Positions 7,341 to 13,408 of a DNA stretch of 13,408 nucleotides are shown here, piece by piece. Where the stretch lies: the NCBI GenBank assembly GCA_027488495.1, contig JAIYBO010000255.1:1-13408 (forward strand). Direction: 5' to 3'. Both the position numbers and the translations under genes were made by a program. Numbering within the stretch: the first letter of the stretch is position 1; every line of letters begins with the position of its first letter. This DNA is from Bacteroidota bacterium. Lineage in GTDB: Bacteria > Bacteroidota > Bacteroidia > NS11-12g > UBA955. The notes under the pieces are model-generated. The model was not told the DNA's origin, did not search any database, and saw nothing but the letters and a program-made list of their open reading frames with translations.

Positions 7341-8254
7341 TTCAAAAACCATTTATCAAAATACTGAATGTAGCGTTGTTGTTTTTGGGCGCTTGTATCA
7401 CCCCGGCTTCCTTGAAAGCCCAAGAAATCAAATCCACTGTACAAGTCGTTGCGCCAAGGGTCACCATGACCGACAAGCAAATATTAATCACCCTGCAAAC
7501 CGCTGCTCAGCAATTCATCAATACCCGCAAATGGACCGATGAAAACATCGCACAACAAGAGAAAATAGAATTGAGTTTGTTCATAGACATCACCGCCATC
7601 AACAACAATGAATTTTCTGGCACGCTGCAGTTCCAAGTAGTTAGACCGGTTTTTAACTCTACCTATAAGACCACCATTTTCCAATTCAACGACGAGGACG
7701 TCTCTTTCAACTACCGAGAATTTGAAAACCTTGAATATCAAGAGAATGTGAACATGAATGATTTCACTACCCTGTTGGCTTATTACGTAAACCTCGCCAT
7801 TGGTTTGGATTTCGATAGCTTCGGTGAACTCGCTGGCAGTCCGTATTTCGCAAAGGCACAAAGCATCGTAGCGATGATGACAAGCAAACCCGGCTGGAAT
7901 CAGGCAGATGGCAAAGGCATTCGAAACAGATTTTACCTGGCCGAAAACCTCAACAACGCCAGATTCAAAGACCTTCGATTACTCACTTACAACTATCACC
8001 GCAAAGGAATGGACATGATGTCGGAGAACCCCGAACAAGCCCGAAAGAACATCACCGAAATCTTGAAATCCCTCAAAGAAACTCAGGCATTGTTCCAAAA
8101 CAGTTTGCTACAAAAGACCTTCTTTTCAACGAAATGGCCGGAGTTGGTCGAAATTTATAAAGGCGCAACGGTTCCCGAAAAGACAGGAATGGCAAAGTTC
8201 CTATCCGAAATTGACCCCACAAACAGTCAACGTTACGAAAAAATCAAGGCATGA
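7337..8254 (+). CDS. porD: DUF4835 family protein, probable type IX secretion component PorD
   Basis: A 305-residue exported protein of the DUF4835 family, found in Bacteroidota directly after coaBC. Newer annotation names the family PorD, a type IX secretion protein; I give that from memory and its molecular role is not clear to me. The N-terminus carries a signal sequence (MIQKPFIKILNVALLFLGA), cut probably after Ala28 (SLKA-Q). LGAC at 17-20 could instead be a lipobox, so it may be a lipoprotein. Family features include the DKQILITLQTAAQQFINTRKW segment after the signal, the IELSLFIDI strand, the QFQVVRPVF strand, and LLAYYVNLAIGLDFDSF near 150-165. The start lies in the coaBC stop (ATGA), and its stop overlaps aroB in the same way. 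The ATG at 7313 would overlap coaBC by 28 bases and precede the signal peptide, so I reject it. Confidence 0.85.
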   Translation: MIQKPFIKILNVALLFLGACITPASLKAQEIKSTVQVVAPRVTMTDKQILITLQTAAQQFINTRKWTDENIAQQEKIELSLFIDITAINNNEFSGTLQFQVVRPVFNSTYKTTIFQFNDEDVSFNYREFENLEYQENVNMNDFTTLLAYYVNLAIGLDFDSFGELAGSPYFAKAQSIVAMMTSKPGWNQADGKGIRNRFYLAENLNNARFKDLRLLTYNYHRKGMDMMSENPEQARKNITEILKSLKETQALFQNSLLQKTFFSTKWPELVEIYKGATVPEKTGMAKFLSEIDPTNSQRYEKIKA

Positions 8255-9339
8255 TTTGGTGTGGCCTGGATATCGCCACGGAATTCTCTGAAGCGTTATC
8301 GTCGAGGTTTGATACAGTTTCAGAAACCCCTGTCGGCTCAAAGCCCGATATCTTTTTCCTATGCAGCGAGTCAACACATGCCCTTTGCCTGTCGTTCATT
8401 GACGATTGTGTAGGCGGCATCCCAGAATCGCACATTCTCGCAATTCCCGATGGCGAAGACGCCAAAAACCTCACTGTTTGTGAAACCATTTATTCTTGGC
8501 TCCAAAACAACCAAGCTCAAAGGCATTCACTGCTGATTAACATCGGTGGCGGCGCATTGTGCGATGTGGGAGGATTTTGCGCTTCAACATATTTAAGAGG
8601 CATTGAATTCTGGAACATACCCACCACCCTCCTAGCAATGGTGGATGCATCTGTGGGGGGCAAAACCGGCATCAACTTGGGTCATTACAAAAACTATATC
8701 GGCACATTTACCCAAGCCACCCACATTTTCATTACCCCACATTGGTTAAAAACACTACCACCCGCAGAAATTTTAAGCGGTTGGGCCGAAGTCATTAAAC
8801 ACGCAATTTTATTGGGCGGAAAAGCTTGGGCGCAAGTTCAACAACCCATTCCAAACACAAACGACCACCAAGCTTGGTTGAGCATCTTGGAATGGAACAT
8901 CAAAATCAAATCTCGCATCGTAAACGCGGATTTTGAAGAAAAAGGTGAACGTAAGTTATTGAATCTGGGTCACAGCATCGGACATGCATTAGAATCATGG
9001 AGCCTTGACCAAGGAACGCCTATTCCGCATGGTAATGCTGTTGCTTGGGGACTTGTCATCGAAACCGCATTGGCCATTGATTTATCGCCCCTGAAAGAAG
9101 ATACAAAATCACTGCATGAGCAATTATCAGCGATTGTAAAAAGGCTATTCATACCCATACATTTTACCCAAGACAACATCGCGGCGTTGATGAATTTCAT
9201 AAAAGCCGATAAAAAGAACCAGCAAAACAACTTGCTTTTCTCCTTGGCTTATGCCCCAGGAAATTGCCAATTCAATATCGCGGTATCGCCCGAAGATGTA
9301 ATTCAAATATTGAATGACTATGTTGGCCAAGCAGATTGA
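8251..9339 (+). CDS. aroB: 3-dehydroquinate synthase AroB
   Basis: A 362-residue NAD- and metal-dependent cytoplasmic enzyme that converts DAHP to 3-dehydroquinate, the second step of the shikimate pathway. The nucleotide-binding motif GGGALCDVGGF spans 99-109, STYLRG 112-117 and TTLLAMVDASVGGKTGIN 125-142. By comparison with the Aspergillus enzyme the metal ligands are Glu180 (AEVIKH), His241 (LNLGHSIGH) and His260 (IPHGNAVAWG), with Asp132, Lys138, Lys147, Asn148 and Lys183 in the active site. All are present, so it should be functional. The gap between the last two metal-binding histidines is 19 residues rather than 16. The ATG lies in the porD stop (ATGA), and the 3' end overlaps aroA by 26 bases. 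Placement right after DUF4835 instead of the recN I recall in related genomes is unusual. Confidence 0.95.
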   Translation: MIWCGLDIATEFSEALSSRFDTVSETPVGSKPDIFFLCSESTHALCLSFIDDCVGGIPESHILAIPDGEDAKNLTVCETIYSWLQNNQAQRHSLLINIGGGALCDVGGFCASTYLRGIEFWNIPTTLLAMVDASVGGKTGINLGHYKNYIGTFTQATHIFITPHWLKTLPPAEILSGWAEVIKHAILLGGKAWAQVQQPIPNTNDHQAWLSILEWNIKIKSRIVNADFEEKGERKLLNLGHSIGHALESWSLDQGTPIPHGNAVAWGLVIETALAIDLSPLKEDTKSLHEQLSAIVKRLFIPIHFTQDNIAALMNFIKADKKNQQNNLLFSLAYAPGNCQFNIAVSPEDVIQILNDYVGQAD

Positions 9340-10633
9340 TCTTCCAGTAAGTAAAAGCTTATTGAACCGTGCGTTGATCGCCATTGCCTGTCAGGGAAAT
9401 CTATCACAGTGGCTCGAAGAAAACGCAAAAATCGCAAACAACGGCTGCAGAGACACGAGGCTATTGATCGATGCGCTAAAAGTTAAAAACACAGATACCG
9501 ATTCCGAGCATTACTTTCAAGATGCCGGCACACCCTCTAGATTGTTTACTGCCTTCGCTGCCGCAAATTTTACGGGCCCATGCAAAATCATCGGAAACAA
9601 CAGCTTAAACAGCCGCAGCATTGAACCATTGGTGAGCGCATTAACTGCCATGGGGGCCGAAATTCAGTATTGTGATCAAATTGGATTTACTCCCATACTC
9701 ATCCGCAAAGGCATCAAAGCATGGGCAGATGTAAGGATCAGCGCAGCGTTGAGTTCTCAATATGCCAGTGCATTGCTGCTAATTGCGCCACTTTTCAACG
9801 GCACCAAAAAGATTACAATCGTTGATGGCACTCACTCACAGGCGTATATCGATATGACCGTTGATTTATTGAATGGCATCGGCATTGAGACAAGTACAAT
9901 GAGTTCTGACACTGAGCGATGTATTACGGTGCATGGCGAATATCGAAATTCAAACCACTCCAACCACTCCAATTTGTTGGAGTCTGACTGGAGTTCAGCG
10001 GCATTCTTTTACCCCCTTTTGTTGGGTATGCCCAGCGATACAAGAATTGAATTGATGGGGTTGAGGATGAGTAATTTCCAGGGCGATGCCGAATTACACA
10101 AATTGGGAACCTATCTCGGCATCAACAGTCAAAAATCGGAAAATGGCATTCTCATTTCAAGAAATCCACAGGTAACCGAAAGCATCGCATCTGCACTGAC
10201 CATGTATATATCGAATGGCGACCTTCTTCAGCGCGAAGACACCCTACGGATCAACCTAAAAAACAACCCCGATTTGGTTCCCGCGATGGTTGTTGGTTGG
10301 TGTATATTGGGGAAATCAGTGATTATCGATGGCATTCACAACCTGCGTTACAAAGAGTGCGACAGGATAGCGGCGCTGCAAGACAACATCAAAGCATTGG
10401 GATGCACATTATCGCAGGTGGGATTAGACATTGAGGATCAGTGGGTATTGAATTGTTCTGTTCGATTCTTCCCTACAGAGTGCCAAATCAACACCCAATC
10501 AGATCATCGGATTGCAATGGCATTTTCAGCACTGAAGCCATGGATTCCAGAATTGAGTTATACCGATGCCGAGTGTGTAGAAAAATCCTTCCCTCAGTTT
10601 TGGGAGCAATTGAAGAAGTGTACCTTTGAGTAA
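9314..10633 (+). CDS. aroA: 3-phosphoshikimate 1-carboxyvinyltransferase (EPSP synthase) AroA
   Basis: A 439-residue enzyme that joins phosphoenolpyruvate to shikimate 3-phosphate, the sixth shikimate step and the glyphosate target in general. It is divergent, but family catalytic residues can be matched: Lys14 and Arg19 (SKSLLNR), Arg76 (DAGTPSR), Arg101, Ser147-Ser148-Gln149 (SSQY), Asp320 (NPDLVP), Glu348 and Arg351 (KECDR), Arg399 (SDHRIAM) and Lys424 (EKSFP). The loop usually reading NAGTAMRP reads DAGTPSRL (70-77). The N-terminus is short, with only 13 residues before the first catalytic Lys against about 21 in E. coli. A SNHSNHSN low-complexity run lies at 213-220. It overlaps aroB by 26 bases, or by 20 if the second ATG (9320) is used. 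A promoter for the next gene lies in its last codons. The call rests on motifs; the alternative, UDP-GlcNAc carboxyvinyltransferase, lacks the DHR and KExDR pattern. Confidence 0.9.
   Translation: MTMLAKQIDLPVSKSLLNRALIAIACQGNLSQWLEENAKIANNGCRDTRLLIDALKVKNTDTDSEHYFQDAGTPSRLFTAFAAANFTGPCKIIGNNSLNSRSIEPLVSALTAMGAEIQYCDQIGFTPILIRKGIKAWADVRISAALSSQYASALLLIAPLFNGTKKITIVDGTHSQAYIDMTVDLLNGIGIETSTMSSDTERCITVHGEYRNSNHSNHSNLLESDWSSAAFFYPLLLGMPSDTRIELMGLRMSNFQGDAELHKLGTYLGINSQKSENGILISRNPQVTESIASALTMYISNGDLLQREDTLRINLKNNPDLVPAMVVGWCILGKSVIIDGIHNLRYKECDRIAALQDNIKALGCTLSQVGLDIEDQWVLNCSVRFFPTECQINTQSDHRIAMAFSALKPWIPELSYTDAECVEKSFPQFWEQLKKCTFE
9955..9983 (+). repeat. 9-bp direct repeat plus hairpin inside aroA
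   Basis: CCACTCCAA occurs twice in tandem (9955-9963, 9964-9972). The second copy's ACTCCAA (9966-9972) pairs perfectly with TTGGAGT (9977-9983) around a TTTG loop, giving a 7-bp stem. A further TGGAGT lies at about 9989-9994, so other pairings are possible. The repeat encodes the SNHSNHSN run just before the conserved ESDWSSA segment. It looks like a small tandem duplication of 9 bases that stayed in frame. Confidence 0.6.
10599..10628 (+). promoter_or_regulatory. Probable promoter of the SnoaL-like gene, inside the aroA 3' end
   Basis: TTTG at 10599-10602 and an exact -7 element TACCTTTG at 10621-10628 are 18 bases apart, within the known range for this phylum. Both lie in the last codons of aroA. 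Predicted transcription start is near 10632-10635, giving a leader of about 15 bases before the ATG at 10650. It could drive the SnoaL-like gene and aroC apart from the upstream six-gene run. Confidence 0.5.
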
Positions 10634-10649
10634 GTTAATTAGCAGCGAA

Positions 10650-11297
10650 ATGAATACGCAAAATCCCATCAACGATTCACAGAAAACAGATACCGCAAAA
10701 AAAGGCAACGGCAGCCGTAGAACATGGATTCTCGCTTTGTTAGCCATGGTTTGCACAGTGATTTCATTCATTTATCGCTACCAAAGTGGTGGATCAGACC
10801 CCGCAAAAAGTCTCTCCAAACTTGAATCTACCCAAACTGAATACCCTTATTCTCTAGACGATGTGAATCTTGTTTTAGACGACCAGCTCAAAGGTTGGAA
10901 CGCCGGGAACATCGATCAATTCATGGAGGGTTATATAAAGGATTCCAGCGTGCGCTTCATCACCGATAAAAAAATCAAAACCAGCTGGCAGGAAATTACA
11001 GATTCGTATAAAAAAGGATATCCAAACAAGGATGCCATGGGAAAACTCACTTTTCATCGCGACGAAATCAGATGGGTGAACCGGTCGGCATATATCGCCC
11101 AAGTAATCGGGCGGTGGGAAGTAATTCAAAAGCACAAAGAGACACCGGTAAATGGAAGTCTCGGTTCACGAGATTTTTCACTTATGGAAATGGAAAACAA
11201 AATCCAACCCACACACGATACATTGAGCGGACGTTTCAGTTTGATATTCGTTGGAACGCAAAATGGGCCCAAAATTCAAATCGACCATACCTGGTAA
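10650..11297 (+). CDS. Membrane-anchored SnoaL/NTF2-like (DUF4440-type) protein
   Basis: A 215-residue protein. A polar, basic N-terminus (KKGNGSRR, about 17-24) precedes one membrane segment (about 26-42, WILALLAMVCTVISFIY). By the positive-inside rule the C-terminal domain probably faces the periplasm. Residues from about 75 form an NTF2-fold domain of the SnoaL/DUF4440 type: QLKGWNAGNIDQFMEGY, SSVRFITDKKI, YKKGYPNKDAMGKLTF, AYIAQVIGRWEV and a final strand ending IDHTW. A stretch of about 30 residues (KHKETPVNG to THDTLSG) between the last strands looks like an insert. The fold holds both enzymes and small-molecule binders, and no catalytic residue can be assigned here, so function is unknown. 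A TTG start at 10626 would overlap aroA but is part of the -7 promoter element, so I chose the ATG 16 bases after the aroA stop. Confidence 0.75.
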   Translation: MNTQNPINDSQKTDTAKKGNGSRRTWILALLAMVCTVISFIYRYQSGGSDPAKSLSKLESTQTEYPYSLDDVNLVLDDQLKGWNAGNIDQFMEGYIKDSSVRFITDKKIKTSWQEITDSYKKGYPNKDAMGKLTFHRDEIRWVNRSAYIAQVIGRWEVIQKHKETPVNGSLGSRDFSLMEMENKIQPTHDTLSGRFSLIFVGTQNGPKIQIDHTW

Positions 11298-11336
11298 ATA
11301 AGGTTATGAATGTTAGTGAAGTAAGAGTCTCAAAGG

Positions 11337-11460
11337 AATAAGATCAACACAATGAGATCAACAGCAAGATCTACACAACATGAGTAACGCAATAAGAGTA
11401 ACGCAATAAGAGTAACGCAATAAGAGTAATATAACAAGATCAACTAAATAAGACCAACTC
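11337..11460 (+). repeat. 14-bp tandem repeat array (nine units) in the aroC leader
   Basis: Nine units, eight of exactly 14 bases and one of 12, fill 11337-11460 and stop 3 bases before the aroC ATG. Units start at 11337, 11351, 11365 (12 bases), 11377, 11391, 11405, 11419, 11433 and 11447. Units 5 and 6 are identical (AATAAGAGTAACGC), and unit 7 differs only in its last three bases. Units 1, 2, 3, 8 and 9 form a second type (AATAAGATCAACAC and variants). The inner type flanked by the outer type suggests recent expansion in the core. The plus strand is rich in A, poor in T and has no evident hairpin. The rest of the gap (11298-11336) holds nothing I recognise, and no Shine-Dalgarno sequence or exact TAnnTTTG element is seen. 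Confidence 0.85.
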
Positions 11461-11463
11461 AAA

Positions 11464-12531
11464 ATGGCCAGAAATAGCATCGGCAAGAACCTAACCATCA
11501 CATCTTTTGGCGAAAGCCATGGAGCCGCAGTGGGCGTTGTTGTGGATGGCTACCCCGCAAATATCGAAATAGATATGGAGGCATTGCAATTGTGCATGCA
11601 GCGCCGTAGACCTGGTCAAAGTGAAATCACTACTTCCCGCAACGAAAGCGATGTGGTTGAGATTATCTCGGGCGTTTTTGAAGGAAAAACATTGGGCTCC
11701 CCCATCACTATGATTATCCGCAACAACGACGCAAAGTCTATTGATTATGATAATCTAAAAAACATTTATAGGCCTGGACATGCCGATTTGTTGTACGATG
11801 TTAAATACGGCCATCGAGATCATCGCGGCGGTGGTAGAAGCAGTGCAAGAATTACCGCGGGTTGGGTTGCTGCGGGGGCTTTGGCCATACAATATTTAGA
11901 GAAGCGAGGCATTAAAATCACGGGTTGGGTGAATCAGATCTATAACATCGTTGCACCGAAACTTGAAATCACGCCCAATCGCATCGAAATAGAAAACAGT
12001 ATGGTACGATGCTGGGACGAACAAACAAGTAGTGAAATGATCGCGGCAATAGAATTGGCGAAGTCAGAAAACGACAGTTTGGGCGGGGTGATTCAATGTC
12101 ATATAGAGGGTATGCCAAAAGGAATTGGTGAGCCCGTATTTGGAAAACTGCAAGCAATCTTGGGTCTATATTTATTGAACATCAACGCGGTCAAAGGAAT
12201 ATCATTTGGTGATGGTTTTGAGGCGGCGGGCATGAAAGGCTCAGCACATAACGATGAATGGCACAGCGATAATGATGGCGTTGGTACGAGAACCAATCAC
12301 AGTGGTGGTATCATCGGCGGCATGAGTACGGGGGAGGTCATCAAAATTCAGGTGGCATTCAAACCCACATCCACCATCGGTAAAGAACAAAACACAGTGA
12401 ACCATTTGGAAGAAAATGTAACCATTGCAGCCACAGGTCGTCACGATCCTTGTGTATTACCCAGAGCTGTACCGATTGTTGAAGCCATGTGTGCGTTGGC
12501 CTTGATGGATTTGATAATGGAAAACCCATAG
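11464..12531 (+). CDS. aroC: Chorismate synthase AroC
   Basis: A 355-residue enzyme that converts EPSP to chorismate with reduced FMN, the last common step to aromatic amino acids, folate and quinones. It is complete and closely fits the family: FGESHG at 15-20, RRRPGQ at 47-52, GKTLGSPI, RPGHAD, YGHRDHRGGGRSSAR near 118-132, SDNDGVGTRTNHSGGIIGGMSTG near 265-290, KPTSTI, and GRHDPC near 333. The histidines of FGESHG and YGHRDH, which serve catalysis in known enzymes, are present. The ATG is in the standard place for the family. The leader is a 14-bp tandem repeat array and has no Shine-Dalgarno sequence. It lies 166 bases after the SnoaL-like gene, in contrast to the tight packing of aroB and aroA. 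Confidence 0.97.
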   Translation: MARNSIGKNLTITSFGESHGAAVGVVVDGYPANIEIDMEALQLCMQRRRPGQSEITTSRNESDVVEIISGVFEGKTLGSPITMIIRNNDAKSIDYDNLKNIYRPGHADLLYDVKYGHRDHRGGGRSSARITAGWVAAGALAIQYLEKRGIKITGWVNQIYNIVAPKLEITPNRIEIENSMVRCWDEQTSSEMIAAIELAKSENDSLGGVIQCHIEGMPKGIGEPVFGKLQAILGLYLLNINAVKGISFGDGFEAAGMKGSAHNDEWHSDNDGVGTRTNHSGGIIGGMSTGEVIKIQVAFKPTSTIGKEQNTVNHLEENVTIAATGRHDPCVLPRAVPIVEAMCALALMDLIMENP

Positions 12532-12553
12532 GGCCTGTTGACTAATATAAATA

Positions 12554-12587
12554 TTGTCTGTATCTAATTATCCAATGGCAAAATTTG
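12554..12587 (+). promoter_or_regulatory. Possible promoter of mazG
   Basis: In the 137-base gap 12532-12668, AAAATTTG (12580-12587) is one base off TAnnTTTG, and a TTG lies at 12554-12556, 23 bases upstream. The predicted leader would be about 75 bases. Apart from an A/T-only inverted repeat at 12544-12555, which is too weak to be a terminator, I see nothing else in this gap. Confidence 0.3.
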
Positions 12588-12668
12588 TTTCCCTAATTGA
12601 ATTGAGAAACCAGTACTAATTACAAAAAAGAATAATCTCCCACATTATCAACCCCTGAAGAAAACCAA

Positions 12669-13408
12669 ATGAACCGAGCCGAAATACTAGACCAATTTTC
12701 CAAGTTGTTGGATGTGATGGAAGAATTGCGCGAAAAATGTCCGTGGGATAGAGAGCAAACGATGGAAACAATCAGAACCCTCACCATTGAGGAGACGTTT
12801 GAATTGTCTGATGCCATCATCCAAAAGGATTCGGAGGAAATAAAGAAAGAACTCGGAGACATTTTGCTCCACATCGTATTTTACAGTAAGATTGCCTCGG
12901 AAACAAATGATTTCAATGTAGGAGACGTGATTGAATCATTAATTGGAAAGCTGATTCGCAGACATCCTCATATTTATGGCGAGGTGGAAGCCAATGACTC
13001 AGAAAAGGTGAAGCAGAATTGGGAACAGATCAAACTGAAAGAGAAGGGAACCAAGAAAAATGGTATTTTGGATGGGGTTCCGAAGGGATTAACTGGCATA
13101 GTAAAGGCTTACCGCATGCAGGAAAAGGCATCTCAAGTTGGATTTGACTGGAACAATCCAGAAGATGCTTATAAGAAGGTTGAGGAAGAATGGCTAGAAT
13201 TTCAAGAGGCTGAAACCAAAGCCGAAAAGGAGGCCGAATTTGGAGACTACTTATTTGCTTTGATCAATTTTGCGCGGCTGAGCGGCATCAATCCAGACGA
13301 TGCATTGGAATTGACAAACCTTAAATTTATCAGAAGATTCAAGTCTATCGAGAGCATTGCGGAGGCGAAGGGATTGTCATTGAACGATCTCACCTTAGAA
13401 CAGATGGA
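12669..13408 (+). CDS. mazG: Nucleoside triphosphate pyrophosphohydrolase MazG (3' end cut by window)
   Basis: MazG hydrolyses (d)NTPs to the monophosphate and pyrophosphate, removing abnormal nucleotides; in E. coli it also lowers ppGpp under starvation. The frame is open from ATG at 12669 to the window edge, 246 residues, against a usual length of about 250-270, so it is nearly complete. Both tandem MazG domains are visible. The first has ELREKCPWDREQT near 19-31, EETFE at 41-45 and ELGD at 61-64. The second has EEWLE at 173-177 and EFGD at 190-193. HPHIYGEV near 99-106 and QVGFDW near 156-161 are typical of the two-domain form. An upstream GAAGAAAA stretch precedes the ATG without a real Shine-Dalgarno sequence. 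A possible separate promoter lies at 12554-12587. Confidence 0.95.
   Translation, partial: MNRAEILDQFSKLLDVMEELREKCPWDREQTMETIRTLTIEETFELSDAIIQKDSEEIKKELGDILLHIVFYSKIASETNDFNVGDVIESLIGKLIRRHPHIYGEVEANDSEKVKQNWEQIKLKEKGTKKNGILDGVPKGLTGIVKAYRMQEKASQVGFDWNNPEDAYKKVEEEWLEFQEAETKAEKEAEFGDYLFALINFARLSGINPDDALELTNLKFIRRFKSIESIAEAKGLSLNDLTLEQM

Noticed and set aside
11306..11409. Three tiny ORFs before aroC (11306-11341, 11352-11387, 11380-11409) as a leader-peptide attenuator
   Set aside because: None contains Trp, Tyr or Phe, no competing hairpins are visible, and the last two are simply readings of the 14-bp repeat.
11337..11460. CRISPR array
   Set aside because: Units are 14 bases with no spacers between them, and no cas gene is present.
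12544..12555. AATAT/ATATT inverted repeat as aroC terminator
   Set aside because: A five-pair A/T-only stem with a 2-base loop is too weak and has no U-tract.

Overview
The window looks like a chromosomal housekeeping segment from a member of the Bacteroidota. The evidence is: a transketolase split into two subunit genes; the run bamD - omega-like RNA polymerase subunit - coaBC - DUF4835/PorD, which I know from this phylum; four exact copies of the Bacteroidota -7 promoter element TAnnTTTG just upstream of genes; and almost no Shine-Dalgarno sequences. I cannot place it below phylum. I see no phage, transposon, CRISPR, tRNA or rRNA, and no gene-free stretch longer than about 170 bases.

Layout. 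Two gene blocks diverge from a 148-base gap at 4850-4997. Leftward (minus strand) run the transketolase N-terminal subunit (3992-4849), a secreted von Willebrand factor A (vWA) protein (2574-3944), the transketolase C-terminal subunit (1612-2568), and then, from its own promoter, the first 500 codons of mfd (1-1501, cut by the window edge). Rightward (plus strand) run bamD, the omega-like subunit gene, coaBC, porD-like DUF4835, aroB and aroA. These six are joined by 4-base ATGA overlaps or overlaps of 20-26 bases, so they look like one translationally coupled transcript. A membrane-anchored SnoaL/NTF2-like protein follows, apparently with its own promoter inside the end of aroA. Then come a 14-base tandem-repeat leader, aroC, and mazG, which is almost complete at the right edge.

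How the genes relate. AroB, AroA and AroC are the second, sixth and seventh steps of the shikimate pathway to chorismate. Transketolase can supply its erythrose 4-phosphate precursor. BamD and the PorD-like protein serve outer-membrane assembly and probably type IX secretion. CoaBC makes 4'-phosphopantetheine for coenzyme A. Mfd, the omega-like subunit and MazG serve transcription-coupled repair, RNA polymerase and nucleotide-pool cleaning.

I found no clearly new multi-gene system. The most unusual items are the nine-unit 14-base repeat that forms the whole leader of aroC, the vWA gene with its own probable promoter lodged between the two halves of transketolase, the membrane-anchored NTF2-like protein between aroA and aroC, and promoter elements that begin almost at, or inside, neighbouring coding sequence.
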